Source: Monoplex corrugatus (lineage: Eukaryota; Mollusca; Gastropoda; Littorinimorpha; Ranellidae). From it: 64,000 bases of DNA. The notes under the pieces were generated by a model. That model saw only the letters and a program-made list of their open reading frames with translations. It did no database searches and was not told where the DNA came from. Below, one piece after another: positions 12,479-28,094 of the stretch. The position numbers were made by a program, and so were the translations under genes. The DNA is taken from NCBI GenBank assembly GCA_030674185.1, contig JAPXFY010000022.1, forward strand, positions 807,535 through 871,534, given 5' to 3'. Position 1 is the first letter of the stretch, and each line of letters opens with the position of its first letter.

Positions 12479-15400
12479 CTGAAATTACACAACACTGAAA
12501 TTACACAACACTGAAATCACACAACACTGAAATTACACAACACTGAAATCACACAACACTGAAATTACACAACACTGAAATCACACAACACTGAAATTAC
12601 ACAACACTGAAATCACACAACACTGAAATTACACAACAATGAAATCACACAACACTGAAATCACACAACACTGAAATCACACAACACTGAAATTACACAA
12701 CAATGAAATCACACAACAATGAAATCACACAACACTGAAATCACACAACACTGAAATTACACAACACTGAAATCACACAACACTGAAATCACACAACACT
12801 GAAATTACACAACACTGAAATCACACAACACTGAAATTACACAACACTGAAATTACACAACACTGAAATCACACAACACACAAAAATTATACAACAAGAA
12901 ATAATAGCAATACTACTACTACTACTAAAACTATTACTACCACTACTATTACTGAATTTATATAGCGCCAAATATAATACACAAATCAAAGAGTGCACTT
13001 TCATCATTCACTTGTAGCATAATGTATACATTTTGAGAGAAAGAAAGAGCATGTACATGTATGTGAGTGTATTCTGTGTTTTCATTTTGCTATTTTTCAT
13101 ACTCACAGTGACAAAAACTACACGGTACAAAACACACACAGAGGGGGAGGACAGGAGGGGAGTAGGACAAAAGGTGGACACACACAGGGGGAGGACAGGA
13201 GGGGAGTAGGACAAAAGGTGGACATGTAGAGGGGGAGGACAGGAGGGGAGTAGGACAAAAGGTGGACATATAGAGGGGGAGGACAGGAGGGGAGTGGGAC
13301 AAAAGGTGGACATGTAGAGGGGGAGGACAGGAGGGGAGTAGGACAAAAGGTGAACATGTAGAGGGGAGGACAGGAGGGGAGTAGGACAAAAGGTGGACAT
13401 ATAGAGGTGGAGGACAGGAGGGGAGTAGGACAAAAGGTGGACATGTACAGGGGGAGGACAGGAGGGGAGTAGGACAAAAGGTGGACATGTACAGGGGAGG
13501 ACAGGAGGGGAGTAGGACAAAAGGTGGACATATAGAGGGGGAGGACAGGAGGGGAGTAAGACAAAAGGTGGACATGTACAGGGGGAGGACAGGAGGGGAG
13601 TAGGACAAAAGGTGGACATATAGAGGGGGAGGACAGGAGGGAAGTAGGACAAAAGGTGGACATATAGAGGGGGAGGACAGGAGGGGAGTAGGACAAAAGG
13701 TGGACATGTAGAGGGGGAGGACAGGAGGGGAGTAGGACAAAAGGTGGACATGTACAGGGGGAGGACAGGAGGGGAGTAGGACGAAAGGTGGACATATAGA
13801 GGGGGAGGACAGGAGGGGAGTAGGACAAAAGGTGGACATATAGAGGGAGAGGACAGGAGGGGAGTAGGACAAAAGGTGGACATGTAGAGGGGGAGGACAG
13901 GAGGGGAGTAGGACAAAAGGTGGACATATAGAAGGGGAGGACAGGAGGGGAGTAGGACAAAAGGTGGACATATAGAGGGGGAGGACAGGAGGGGAGTAGG
14001 ACAAAAGGTGGACATGTACAGGGGAGGACAGGATGGGAGTAGGACAAAAGGTGGACATATAGAGGGGGAGGACAGGAGGGGAGTAGGACAAAAGGTGGAC
14101 ATGTAGAGGGGGAGGACAGGAGGGGAGTAGGACAAAAGGTGGACATGTACAGGGGAGGACAGGATGGGAGTAGGACAAAAGGTGGACATATAGAGGGGGA
14201 GGACAGGAGGGGAGTAGGACAAAAGGTGGACATATAGAGGGGGAGGACAGGAGGGGAGTAGGACAAAAGGTGGACATATAGAGGGGGAGGACAGGAGGGG
14301 AGTAGGACAAAAGGTGGACATATAGAGGGGGAGGACAGGAGGGGAGTAGGACAAAAGGTGGACATATAGAGGGGGAGGACAGGAGGGGAGTAGGACAAAA
14401 GGTGGACATATAGAGGGGGAGGACAGGAGGGGAGTAGGATAAAAGGTGGACATATAGAGGGGGAGGACAGGAGGGGAGTAGGACAAAAGGGTGACATGTA
14501 AGAGGGGGACAGGAGGGGAGTAGGACAAAAGGTGGACATATAGAGGGGGAGGACAGGAGGGGAGTAGGACAAAAGGTGGACATGTAGAGGGGGGAGGACA
14601 GGAGGGGAGTAGGAACAAAAGGTGGACATAGAGAGGAGAGGGGGAGGACAGGAGGGGGAGAGGACAAAAGGTAGACATAATGAGGGAGAGGACAAGAGGG
14701 GAGTAGGACAAAAGGTGGACATTAGAGGGGAGGACAGGAGGGGAGTAGGACAAAAGGTGGACATATAGAGGGGGAGGACAGGAGGGGAGTAGAACAAAAG
14801 GTGGACACAAGAGGGGGGGACAGGAGGGGAGTAGGACAAAAGGTGGACATGTAGAGAGGGGAGGACAGGAGGGAGTAGGACAAAAGGTGGACATGTAGAG
14901 GGGGAGGACAGGAGGGGAGTAGGACAAAAGGTGGACATATAGAGGGGGAGGACAGGAGGGGAGTAGGACAAAAGGTGGACATGTAGAGGGGAGGACAGGA
15001 GGGGAGTAGGACAAAAGGTGGACATTAGAGGGGGAGGACAGGAGGGGAGTAGGACAAAAGGTGGACATATAGAGGAGGGAGGACAGGAGGGGAGTAGGAT
15101 AAAAGGTGGACATGTAGAGAGGGAGGACAGGAGGGGAGTAGGACAAAAGGTGGACATGTAGAGGGGAGGACAAGAGGGGAGTAGGACAAAAGGTGGACAT
15201 ATAGAGGGGGAGGACAGGAGGGGAGTAGGACAAAAGGTGGACATGTAGAGAGGGGAGGACAGGAGGGGAGTAGGACAAAAGGTGGACATGTAGAGGGGGG
15301 AGGACAGGAGGGGAGTAGGACAAAAGGTGGACATATAGAGGGGAGGACAGGAGGGGAGTAGGACAAAAGGTGGACATATAGAGGGGAGGACAGGGGGGAG

Positions 15401-18400
15401 TAGGACAAAAGGTGGACATATAGAGGAGGAGGACAGGAGGGGAGTAGGACAAAAGGTGGACATATAGAGGTGGAGGACAGGGGGGAGTAGGACAAAAGGT
15501 GGACATATAGAGGGGAGGACAGGAGGGGAGTAGGACAAAAGGTGGACATAAGAGGAGAAGGAGGGGGAGGACAAAGGTGGACATAAGAGGTGAGGACAGG
15601 AGGGAGTCAAAAGGTGGACATATAGAGGGAGGACAGGGGGGAGTAGGACAAAGGTAAGAGGGGGAGGGGTAGGACAAAAGGTGGACATATAGAGGGGGAG
15701 GACAGGAGGGGAGTAGGACAAAAGGTGGACATTAAGGGGGAGGACAGGAGGGGAGTAGGACAAAAGGTGGACACACACAGAGAGGGGGAGGACAGGAGGG
15801 GAGTAGGACAAAAGGTGGACATAGAGGGAGAGGACAGGAGGGGAGTAGGACAAAAGGTGGACATATAGAGGGGGAGGACAGGAGGGGAGTAGGACAAAAG
15901 GTGGACACACACAGAGGGGGAAGTCACTGCTGGACAAAAATGTAGGCCTAGGTCTTCAAGTTAGACATGAAGGAAGACAAGAGTATATAACTGCCAAACA
16001 GACCGGGGAAACTCCTTCCAGTTGTATGGACCAGACACAAGAAATAGAGCAGCGACCAACTGTGGAAGAGTAAAGAAGTACATGTAGTATCAGAAGTAGA
16101 AGGAAAAGATCGGGTAAGGCTGTACATTTAGAAGTATATAAAGTAGTATCAGAAGTAGAAGGAAAAGATCGGGTAAGGCTGTACATTTAGAAGTATGTAA
16201 AGAAGTAGTATCAGAAGTAGAAGGAAAAGATCGGGTAAGGCTGTACATTAGAAGTATGTAAAGAAGTAGTATTAGAAGTAGAAGGCAAAGATCGGGTAAG
16301 GCTGTACATTTAGAAGTATGTACAGAAGTAGTATCAGAAGTAGAAGGAAAAGATCGGGTAAGGCTGTACATTTAGAAGTGGTCACAAACAGGTGCAGTAC
16401 CACTAATACACTTATAGCATAATGTATAGATTTTGTCTGAAATTGTTTGAGAAACAGGCAGCCAGCGGAGAGAGTGCAGCAAGGAGAGTGATATGAACAT
16501 GATCATGTCTTTTTTATGAATGGCAAGACAGGTCACACAATTCAAACACAACACTGAAATCACATGTACACAAACCTTGTTGTACATAACAGGTGTATAA
16601 AGTCAACACTCGACAGAGACATGCGGTCATCAGTGCCACCTGTGCACAACAGGTGTACATGGCATGACCTACCTGGTGTCCTTACTGTACATAACAGGTG
16701 TACATGACATGACCTACCTGTTGTCATCAATGTACACAGCAGATGTACATGACATGATCCACCTGTTGTCATCACTGTACATACAGGTGTACATGACATG
16801 ACCTAAACCTGTTGTCATCACTGTACATAACAGGTGTACATGACATGACCACCTGTTGTCATCACTGTACATAACAGGTGTACATGACATGACCCACCTG
16901 TTGTCATCACTGTACATAACAGGTGTACATGACATGACCTACCTGTTGTCATCACTGTACACAACAGGTGTACATGACATGACCCACCTGTTGTCATCAC
17001 TGTACATAACAGGTGTACATGACATGACCTACCTGTTGTCATCACTGTACATAACAGGTGTACATGACATGACCCACCTGTTGTCATCACTGTACATAAC
17101 AGGTGTACATGACATGACCCACCTGTTGTCATCACTGTACATAACAGGTGTACATGACATGACCACCTGTTGTCATCACTGTACACAACAGGTGTACATG
17201 ACATGACCCACCTGTTGTCATCACTGTACATAACAGGTGTACATGACATGACCTACCTGTTGTCATCACTGTACATAACAGTGTACATGACATGACCCAC
17301 TGTTGTCATCACTGTACATACTAGGTGTACATGACATGACCAACCTGTTGTCATCACTGTACATACTAGGTGTACATGACATGACCCACCTGTTGTCATC
17401 ACTGTACATACTAGGTGTACATGACATGACCTACCTGTTGTCATCACTGTACATAACAGGTGTACATGACATGACCAACCTGTTGTCATCACTGTACACA
17501 ACAGGTGTACATGACATGACCCACCTGTTGTCATCACTGTACATACTAGGTGTACATGACATGACCTACCTGTTGTCATCACTGTACATAACAGGTGTAC
17601 ATGACATGACCTACCTGTTGTCATCACTGTACACAACAGGTGTACATGACATGACCAACCTGTTGTCATCACTGTACATACTAGGTGTACATGACATGAC
17701 CTACCTGTTGTCATCACTGTACATAACAGGTGTACATGACATGACCTACCTGTTGTCATGACTGTACATACTAGGTGTACATGTCATGACCTACCTGTTG
17801 TCATCACTGTACATAACAGGTGTACATGACATGACCAAACTGTTGTCATCACTGTACATACTAGGTGTACATGACATGACCTACCTGTTGTCATCACTGT
17901 ACATAACAGGTGTACATGACATGACCTACCTGGCATGGTTGGAGTTGTCGTTACTAAAGATGTCCATGGGCAGACTGGGCGTGGCCTTTTCGATGCTGAA
18001 CACATTCTGCTTGGCGTCCAGGTGGCGCTCCAGCTCCTCACGCGTCATCTGGCCAGGTATGGTGTTGGCGGTGGTGGCGGTGAGCGTGGCCACTGTCTCT
18101 TCCATCGTTACTTTGGGGGTGGCTGCTACAGGTAAGAAGACAACAACGTTCTGGACACTGTCATATACAACCTTTAGACCACAACAATAACAATGATGAT
18201 GATAATGATGACGAGGATAAGAACTATTTGAGTTCATCATTCTTCTTGGAGAAAATGTATATTTACATATATACGTAAACTGGAGAATGATCTATCAACA
18301 TAATCACCTTTCAAAAATATATGGTCATACATAAAAACAACAGAAGTCAAGATCAGTGTTGGCTGACATATCTACATGAAACAGGTTTACAGATGGTACT

Positions 18401-19986
18401 TAACCCCTAATGTGCATATGAAATGTGTTTACAATTGGACTTAACCCCTAATGTGCATATGAAACGTGTTTACAGATGGCACTTAACCCCTAATGTGCAT
18501 ATGAAATGTGTTTACAGATGGCACTTAACCCCTAATGTGCATATGAAATGTGTTTACAGATGGCACTTAACCCCTAATGTGCATATGAAATGTGTTTACA
18601 GATGGCACTTAACCCCTAATGTGCATATGAAAAGTGTTTACAATGGCACTTAACCCCTAATGTGCATATGAAATGTGTTTACAATTGGCACTTAACCCCT
18701 AATGTGCATATGAAACGTGTTTACAATTGGCACTTAACCCCTAATGTGCATATGAAATGTGTTTACAATTGGCACTTAACCCCTAACGTGCATATGAAAT
18801 GTGTTTACAATTGGCACTTAACCCCTAATGTGCATATGAAATGTAAGATGCATTAACATAATGGCACTATTTAAACCTTAACTATATGCATATGAAATGT
18901 GTTTACAGATGGCACTTAACCCCTAATGTGCATATGAAATGTGTTTACAGATGGCACTTAACCCCTAATGTGCATATGAAATGTGTTTACAGATGGCACT
19001 TAACCCCTAATATGCATATGAAACGTGTTTACAGATGGCACTTAACCCCTAATATGCATATGAAATGTGTTTACAGATGGCACTTAACCCTAATGTGCAT
19101 ATGAAATGTGTTTACAGATGGCACTTAACCCCTAATGTGCATATGAAATGTGTTTACAGATGGCACTTAACCCCTAATGTGCATATGAAATGTGTTTACA
19201 ATTGGCACCTATCCCCTAATGTGCATATGAAATGTTTTTACAGATGGCACTAACCCCTAATATGCATATGAAATGTGTTTACAGATGGCACTTAACCCCT
19301 AATGTGCATATGAAATGTTTTACAGATGGCACTTAACCCCTAATGTGCATATGAAATGTGTTTACAGATGGCACTTAACCCCTAATGTGCATATGAAATG
19401 TGTTTACAATTGGCACCTATCCCCTATATGTGCATATGAAATGTTTTTACAGATGGCACTTAACCCCTAATATGCATATGAAATGTGTTTACAGATGGCA
19501 CTTAACCCCTAAAGTGCATATGAAATGTGTTTACAGATGGCACTTAACCCCTAATGTGCATATGAAATGTTTACAATTGGCACCTAACCCCTTATGTGCA
19601 TATGAAACATGTGTTACAATTGGCACCTAACCCCTTATGTGTGTACCACATGTTTTCAATTGGCACCTAACCCCTTATGTGTAAAACACGTGTTTACAAT
19701 TGGCACTTAACCCCTTATGTGTGTACCACGTGTTTACAATTGGCACCTAACCCCTTATGTGTGTAAAACACATGTTTACAATTGGCACCTAACCCCTTAT
19801 GTGTGTACCACACATGTTTATACATGGCATCTAGCCCCGCAACACACATTTACACGGAACAGACGATGGATTTGCAACCTTAGACTGGCAGAGAAATGAG
19901 ACACTCACTGGTTTTGGCTTTCTTAGCGGTTGTTTTAGCTCTCTTCTTTCCGCTTTCCTGACTACCACTGGCTGCTGCCTGTTGGA

Positions 19987-20060
<74 letters not shown>

Positions 20061-20076
20061 CCACACACACACACAA

Positions 20077-20121
<45 letters not shown>

Positions 20122-20201
20122 ACACACACACAACCACACACACACAACCACACACACACACACACAATTCACACACACACACACACACACACCACTACAA
20201 C

Positions 20202-20275
<74 letters not shown>

Positions 20276-20276
20276 A

Positions 20277-20311
<35 letters not shown>

Positions 20312-20337
20312 TACACACACATGCACATATGTGAGCA

Positions 20338-20384
<47 letters not shown>

Positions 20385-20406
20385 ACACATGCACATATGT
20401 GAGCAC

Positions 20407-20472
<66 letters not shown>

Positions 20473-20517
20473 ACACATGCACATACGTGAGCAAGAACAC
20501 ACACACATACACACACA

Positions 20518-20575
<58 letters not shown>

Positions 20576-23500
20576 ACACATGCACATATGTGAGCACACA
20601 TACACACACACACACATACACCAGAGACAAGTTTCACTAAACCCAAAGTAAAAATGAAAACTGTTTGGAATCTTACGCATGGTCCTACACTAGTGAATGT
20701 GTCTGGAAGAACTTGATACCACCAGAAACCTATTAGCATACCACCAGAAACCTATTAGCATACCACCAGAAACCTATTAGCATACCACTAGAAACCTATT
20801 AGCATACCACCAGAAACCTATTAGCATACCACCAGAAACCTATTAGCATACCACCAGAAACCTATTAGCAGACATCAACAAGAGAAGACTAAAATACATT
20901 GGCCATGCAGACATACATACTTTGCAGTTTACACACACACTGCGACAAACACCTACAAAAGGTATAATACTGACAAAGACAGTAAAATAACTACATACAT
21001 TAACATAAAAAAACAACAACAGATATTGTACATGAATTAAAACTAAAAGATAACACATCATGCTCTCATAGCAGCTCTTTCACATCTAAGTCTGATCGTG
21101 ATCATGAAAAAAAACAATGATAATATTCCTGATAACGATGACGATGAAGACAGTGATTCTGCACATCTGTCTGGTGCGAGGTGTCACAGAGAGCTAGTTA
21201 CCTAAGTTCAGATCTACACAGTGTTAGACCCAAGTGCTCACATACCTGTGCCAGAATGAGGCTGGCGATGTTGGAGGGGGAGGCCAGTTGTGACGCTCCC
21301 TCCCCTGATCCTGTGATCCCACTGAGGCCTGACCCTGTGCTGTGACCTCCAATACGCTTTCTGTAACATAACACAACACAATATAAGCAACACAACATAA
21401 ACAACACAACACAATATAACACAATGTAAACAACACAACACAATATAACACAATATAAGCAACACAACACAATATAACACAATATAAACAACACAACAGT
21501 TGTACAGTGTGATCTCATCAAGGCCTGACCCTGTGCCGTGACCTCCAATACGCTTTCTGTAACATGTCACAACACAACAGAACACAACACAATATAAACA
21601 ACAAATACAATATAACACAACACAATAAACACAACACAATATAAACAACATAACAGTTGTACAGTGTGATCCCACTAAGGCCTGACCCTGTACCATGGCC
21701 ACCAATACGCTTTCTGTAACAACACAACACAATATAACACAATATAAACAACACAACATTTATAACACAACATAACACAACACAACCCAACCTAAGATGT
21801 GTACATGGTGTTTGTAACAAACTGACAACATTCCAACAGTACTAACACAATATAAACACGCCACTAATTATACCAATCTTTCCACTAATAGTACCACCTG
21901 TTTAACTGACAACATTCCAACAGTACTAACACAATATAAACATGCCACTAATTATACCAATCTTTCCACTAATTGTACCACCTGTCTAACTGACAACATT
22001 CCAACAGTACTAACACAATATAAACATGCCACTAATTATACCAATCTTTCCACTAATAGTACCACCTGTCTAACTGACAACATTCCAACAGTACTAACAC
22101 AATATAAACATGCCACTAATTATACCAATCTTTCCACTAATAGTACCACCTGTCTAACTGACAACATTCCAACAGTACTAACACAATATAAACATGCACT
22201 AATTATACCAATCTTTCCACTAATAGTACCACCTGTTTAACTGACAACATTCCAACAGTACTAACACAATATAAACATGCCACTAATTATACCAATCTTT
22301 CCACTAATAGTACCACCTGTCTAACTGACAACATTCCAACAGTACTAACACAATATAAACATGCCACTAATTATACCAATCTTTCCACTAATAGTACCAC
22401 CTGTCTAACTGACAACATTCCAACAGTACTAACACAATATAAACATGTCACTAATTATACCAATCTTTCCACTAATTGTACCACCTGTCTAACTGACAAC
22501 ATTCCAACAGTACTAACACAATATAAACACGCCACTAATTATACCAATCTTTCATAATAGTACACTGTCGGCGTCACCACATTTGGTGTTGGCCGCTGCA
22601 AATTTTGACATCACTATCTCCCTCCAGGCCACTCTGTCTTGACTTTTGTGGACAATTTCTTGAATGTTTAGGCCACTGATGTTGATTATGTTCTCGATGT
22701 AGGAGACTGGAGGTCTGCCTTTCTTCCTTTTTCGCCACTGTTTTTCCTTGAAAGATGTTTGCCATGACGTCAGTGTTCTTGCTGTGTCAGTGTGTGACAC
22801 ATGGCCAGTGTATTTTAGTCTTGTTGATGTCTGCTAGTAGTTTTCTGGTGGTATCAAGTTCTTCCACGACACTTTCATTAGTTCTGTCTGTACATTTGAC
22901 ACGTAGTAATGTCCGATAAAACCAAATCTCTGCTGCCTCAATTCTTCTGCAATCAGTTTTTCTCAGCCATATATCATGACTGGCCAGATCAAACACTTTA
23001 GAAGTCTAACTTTCAGGCCATTTGGTAGGCCTCTATCTTTCCAGATGTTAAGTTGGACCATTTTTTTGCTTTGCCATTCCATTCTTATTTTGATGTCTTT
23101 GGAGCAGGTTCCATCATCAGTTTTAACTGAGCCAAGATATTTGAAATCCTTAACATTTTCTAAAGGAACTTTGTTAATTAAGATGTCATGACTGCTTTCA
23201 GTGTCTTTGTCATTGATATGTAGCACTTCTGTTTTCTTGGCGTTCAAGTTTAGGCCAGCCTTTTAGCCTGCTGCATCTACCCTGTATAGAATTCTTTTTA
23301 TGCTGGTAATGTTGTCCGCTAACAATGCAGTATCATAGGCAAAGCGCAGGTTTATAAGATTTTTTTTCTCCCATCTTTATGCCCATGCCCTCTTTATCAG
23401 CATCTCTCATGACTTGTTCCGTGTAGATGTTAAAGATACGGTGAGAGGATACAATAACAGTACTACCATTTCTTTATTTACAGGCCAGACCTTCTGTCAG

Positions 23501-26500
23501 CACTACTATCAAAGCATAGAAGTATAGAAGTCCATTCACACCTGTCTACCTGACAGATGGCTGAGTTTTATATGCATGACTGTTCTTTATCCCATCATAA
23601 AGGCAGTCATACTGCATCTGTGGGGAGCGAAGGACAGGACCTACCTATCTAGCAGAGGGAGAGGATTTTTATATGTTGGACCATTCTAGATTCTTCATCT
23701 CGCCTTAAAGGCAGTCATATTCCATCTTTGGGAAGCTACAGAGAGGACTCAAAACAGATCTTCATTAGATCTTTCTCCCTGTACATGATGACAAAACATG
23801 CTCATTTCTAAATTCTAAAAGTGTTACTGCTTTGGTTGTTTTGATTATTTTCACTGTTGTCTGTCAATTATTTTCTGGCGATATACTCAAATGTTTTGAC
23901 CTGTCAATACCATATTTATTTTCTGTAAAATGCTTTGCCAAGTCCAACTGACACGATAGCTTCCATCTCTGACCTAAAAATACCTAACCCAGTCAAAGTG
24001 ATATATTTTCTGGCTCTGACATAAAAATACATGGCCAAGTCAAAGTGATACATTTTCAATCTGACCTACAATACTTGACCCAGTCAAAGTGCTACATGTT
24101 CAGTCTGACCTACAATACTTGACCCACTCAAAGTGATATATATATTCAGTGTGATTTACAATACTTGACCCAGTCAGTGATATGTATTCAGTCTGACCTA
24201 CAATACTTGACCCAGTCAAAGTGATATATATTCAGTCTGACCTACAATACTTGACCCAATCAGTGATATAATTATATTCAGTCTGACCTACAATACTTGA
24301 CCCAGTCAGTGATATATATTCAGTCTGACCTACAATACTTGACCCAGTCAGTGATATATATTCAGTCTGACCTACAATACTTGACCCAGTCAGTGATATA
24401 ATTATATTCAGTCTGACCTACAATACTTGACCCAGTCAGTGATATATATTCAGTCTGACCTACAATAATTGACCCAGTCAAAGTGATATATATTCAGTCT
24501 GACCTACAATACTTGACCCAATCAAAGTGATATATATATTCAGTGTGATTTACAATACTTGACCCAGTCAGTGATATAATTATATTCAGTCTGACCTACA
24601 ATACTTGACCCAGTCAGTGATATATATTCAGTCTGACCTACAATACTTGACCCAGTCAAAGTGATATATATATGTTCAGTTCAGTCTCTGACCTAAAAAT
24701 ACCTGGCCCAGTCAAAGAGATATCTTTTCCGTTTCTAAGTTAAAACTGTCTCACCCAGTGAAAACGACATATTTTCAATCTCTGACCTAAAATACTTGAC
24801 CCAGTCAATGTGATATATAATCAGTCTCTGACCTAAAATGGCCTCACCCAATCAGAGTGATACATTTTCAGTCTGATTTTATTCTTACTGTTTTAAGCCC
24901 AGCTGACTGCACAGAGCCATATCAGGCCTAAAACCATTTCAAAATGTACACAACACCTAGCTGAAATAAAAAAGACCAGGAAAATAAATTAAGTACATAT
25001 ATCAATGCATTCGCATACACAATTTAAACACACAACTCTGGCATTGACCATTCCAACCAATTTATCAGCAGAAAGTTTTTTAAAAAAAACCCATGTAAGT
25101 ACAAATGTAAATCTAACTGGGGACACTAACACACCTGGCTTAAATTACCTAAAACTGTTTCTGTCACATTTCCTCACAACCAAAAATGCTCTTAATAAAT
25201 GTACTCAATTATCAATCCTAGGAGAAAGTAAGGCTTTACGGAACACATACAGGTGAATGGATCAGCAAGGCAGAAAATGATAGGAAGAGATGACAGAAAG
25301 CAAAGGAGTGAGACAGAAACAAAGGCAGCGACAGAAAAGACGAAATTTTTAGCACAGAATTTCCAGAAAGTAAGGATACTATTTATACTGAACGAGCCCA
25401 CGGCATCCCCACAGGGGGCAGTCTCTGAGTTAAAAACACTTGGCCCAGTCAAAGTGATAACACGGCATCCCCACAGGGGTAGTCTCTGACTTAAAAACAC
25501 TTGGCCCAGTCAAAGTGATAACACGACATCCCCACAGGGGCAGTCTCTGACATAAAAACACTTGGCCCAGTCAAAGTGATAACACGACATCCCCACAGGG
25601 GGCAGTCTCTGACATAAAAACACTTGGCCCAGTCAAAGTGATAACACGGCATCCCCACAGGGGGCAGTCTCTGACATAAAAACACTTGGCCCAGTCAAAG
25701 TGATAACACAGCATCCCCACAGGGGATAGTCTCTGACTTAAAACACTTGGCCCAGTCAAAGTGATAACACGGCATCCCCACAGGGGGTAGTCTCTGACTT
25801 AAAACACTTGGCCCAGTCAAAGTGATAACACGACATCCCCACAGGGGGCAGTCTCTGACTTAAAAACACTTGGCCCAGTCAAAGTGATAACAGGACATCC
25901 CCACAGGGGGCAGTCTCTGACTTAAAAACACTTGGCCCAGTCAAAGTGATAACACGACATCCCCACAGGGGGTATTCTCTGACATAAAAACACTTGGCCC
26001 AGTCAAAGTGATAACACGACATCCCCACAGGGGTATTCTCTGACATAAAAACACTTGGCCCAGTCAAAGTGATAACACGGCATCCCCACAGGGGATAGTC
26101 TCTGACTTAAAACACTTGGCCCAGTCAAAATGATAACACGGCATCCCCACAGGGGATAGTCTCTGACTTAAAACACTTGGCCCAGTCAAAGTGATAACAC
26201 AGCATCCCCACAGGGGGTAGTCTCTGACTTAAAACACTTGGCCCAGTCAAAGTGATAACACGACATCCCCACAGGGGGCAGTCTCTGAGTTAAAAACACT
26301 TGGCCCAGTCAAAGTGATAACACGACATCCCCACAGGGGGCAGTCTCTGACTTAAAACACTTGGCCCAGTCAAAGTGATAACACGACATCCCCACAGGGG
26401 GCAGTCTCTGACTTAAAACACTTGGCCCAGTCAAAGTGATAACATGACATCCCCACAGGGGGTAGTCTCTGACTTAAAACACTTGGCCCAGTCAAAGTGA

Positions 26501-27328
26501 TAACACGACATCCCCACAGGGGGCAGTCTCTGACTTAAAACACTTGGCCCAGTCAAAGTGATAACACGGCATCCCCACAGGGGATAGTCTCTGACTTAAA
26601 ACACTTGGCCCAGTCAAAGTGATAACATGACATCCCCACAGGGGATAGTCTCTGACTTAAAACACTTGGCCCAGTCAAAGTGATAACACGACATCTCCAC
26701 AGGGGGCAGTCTCTGACTTAAAACACTTGGCCCAGTCAAAGTGATAACACGACATCCCCACAGGGGGCAGTCTCTGACATAAAAACACTTGGCCCAGTCA
26801 AAGTGATAACACGGCATCCCCACAGGGGGCAGTCTCTGAGTTAAAAACACTTGGCCCAGTCAAAGTGATAACACGACATCCCCACAGGGGGCAGTCTCTG
26901 AGTTAAAAACACTTGGCCCAGTCAAAGTGATAACACGACATCCCCACAGGGGGCAGTCTCTGAGTTAAAAACACTTGGCCCAGTCAAAGTGATAACTTGC
27001 CATACACACCGTTTCAGGGGCAGGCCATCCCTGTGGTGACCCTCTCCGTCACTGTCACTGGATGCCGTGGCGTCAGAATCGCCCGACGAGTCCTCCACTT
27101 TCTCATACTGTAGCAGACGGTCCAACAGGAAACTGAAATCATTGAAATGATAAAGATCAGAGAGAGAGAGAGAGAGAGAGAGAGACACACACACACAGAG
27201 CAGAAACAGAGAGGCAGCAGTAAGAGACAGAGAGAGACAAACAGACAGACAGAGGTACAGAGAGAGAATGTATATGTGTGTGTCTGTCTGTGTGCATGTA
27301 CATGTCAGTCTGAGTGTGTGCATGTCAC

Positions 27329-27392
<64 letters not shown>

Positions 27393-27420
27393 TGTGTGTG
27401 TGTGCGTGTGTGTGTGTGTG

Positions 27421-27503
<83 letters not shown>

Positions 27504-27572
27504 TGTCTGTCTGTGTCTGTGTATGTGTGAGAGAATGTGTGTGTATACATATGTGTGTGTGAGAGAGAGAGA

Positions 27573-27668
<96 letters not shown>

Positions 27669-28026
27669 TTGTGTGTGCAAGCATGTGTTATAAAAAAGAA
27701 CTTAATGCGCATAATCTACCCTCCTACCCATCCCCATTTTTTCTGCTTGATTGTGTGACATGCAAATTGTCTTTGTCCTGTATATGTGTCTGTATTCTGC
27801 TCTTAAGGGTTTATCTCTCATGTGTTTACATACCCAGTTGAAGACCCAAAGTCGAAACCAGTAGTCATTTCATCTTCATCTGTGTCAGTGTGAACAGTAT
27901 GCATGTCCTAAAGTCATTAGTCATTAATAATAATAATAATAATTACAATATTTATATAGCGCAAAATCTTGATAAAATCAAATCTAAGCGCTGAAGCAGA
28001 CACACACGCAAGCACGCACACACACG

Positions 28027-28094
<68 letters not shown>

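Noticed and set aside
13008..15937. Open frames of 889, 939 and 525 codons rich in Pro, Ser and Leu on the minus strand
   Set aside because: They are all translations of the 44-bp minisatellite in different frames, with no unique domain or splice context.
21825..22556. Regular repeats looking like a CRISPR array (also 10131-10665 and 18372-19835)
   Set aside because: Units are adjacent without unique spacers, and the genome is eukaryotic.
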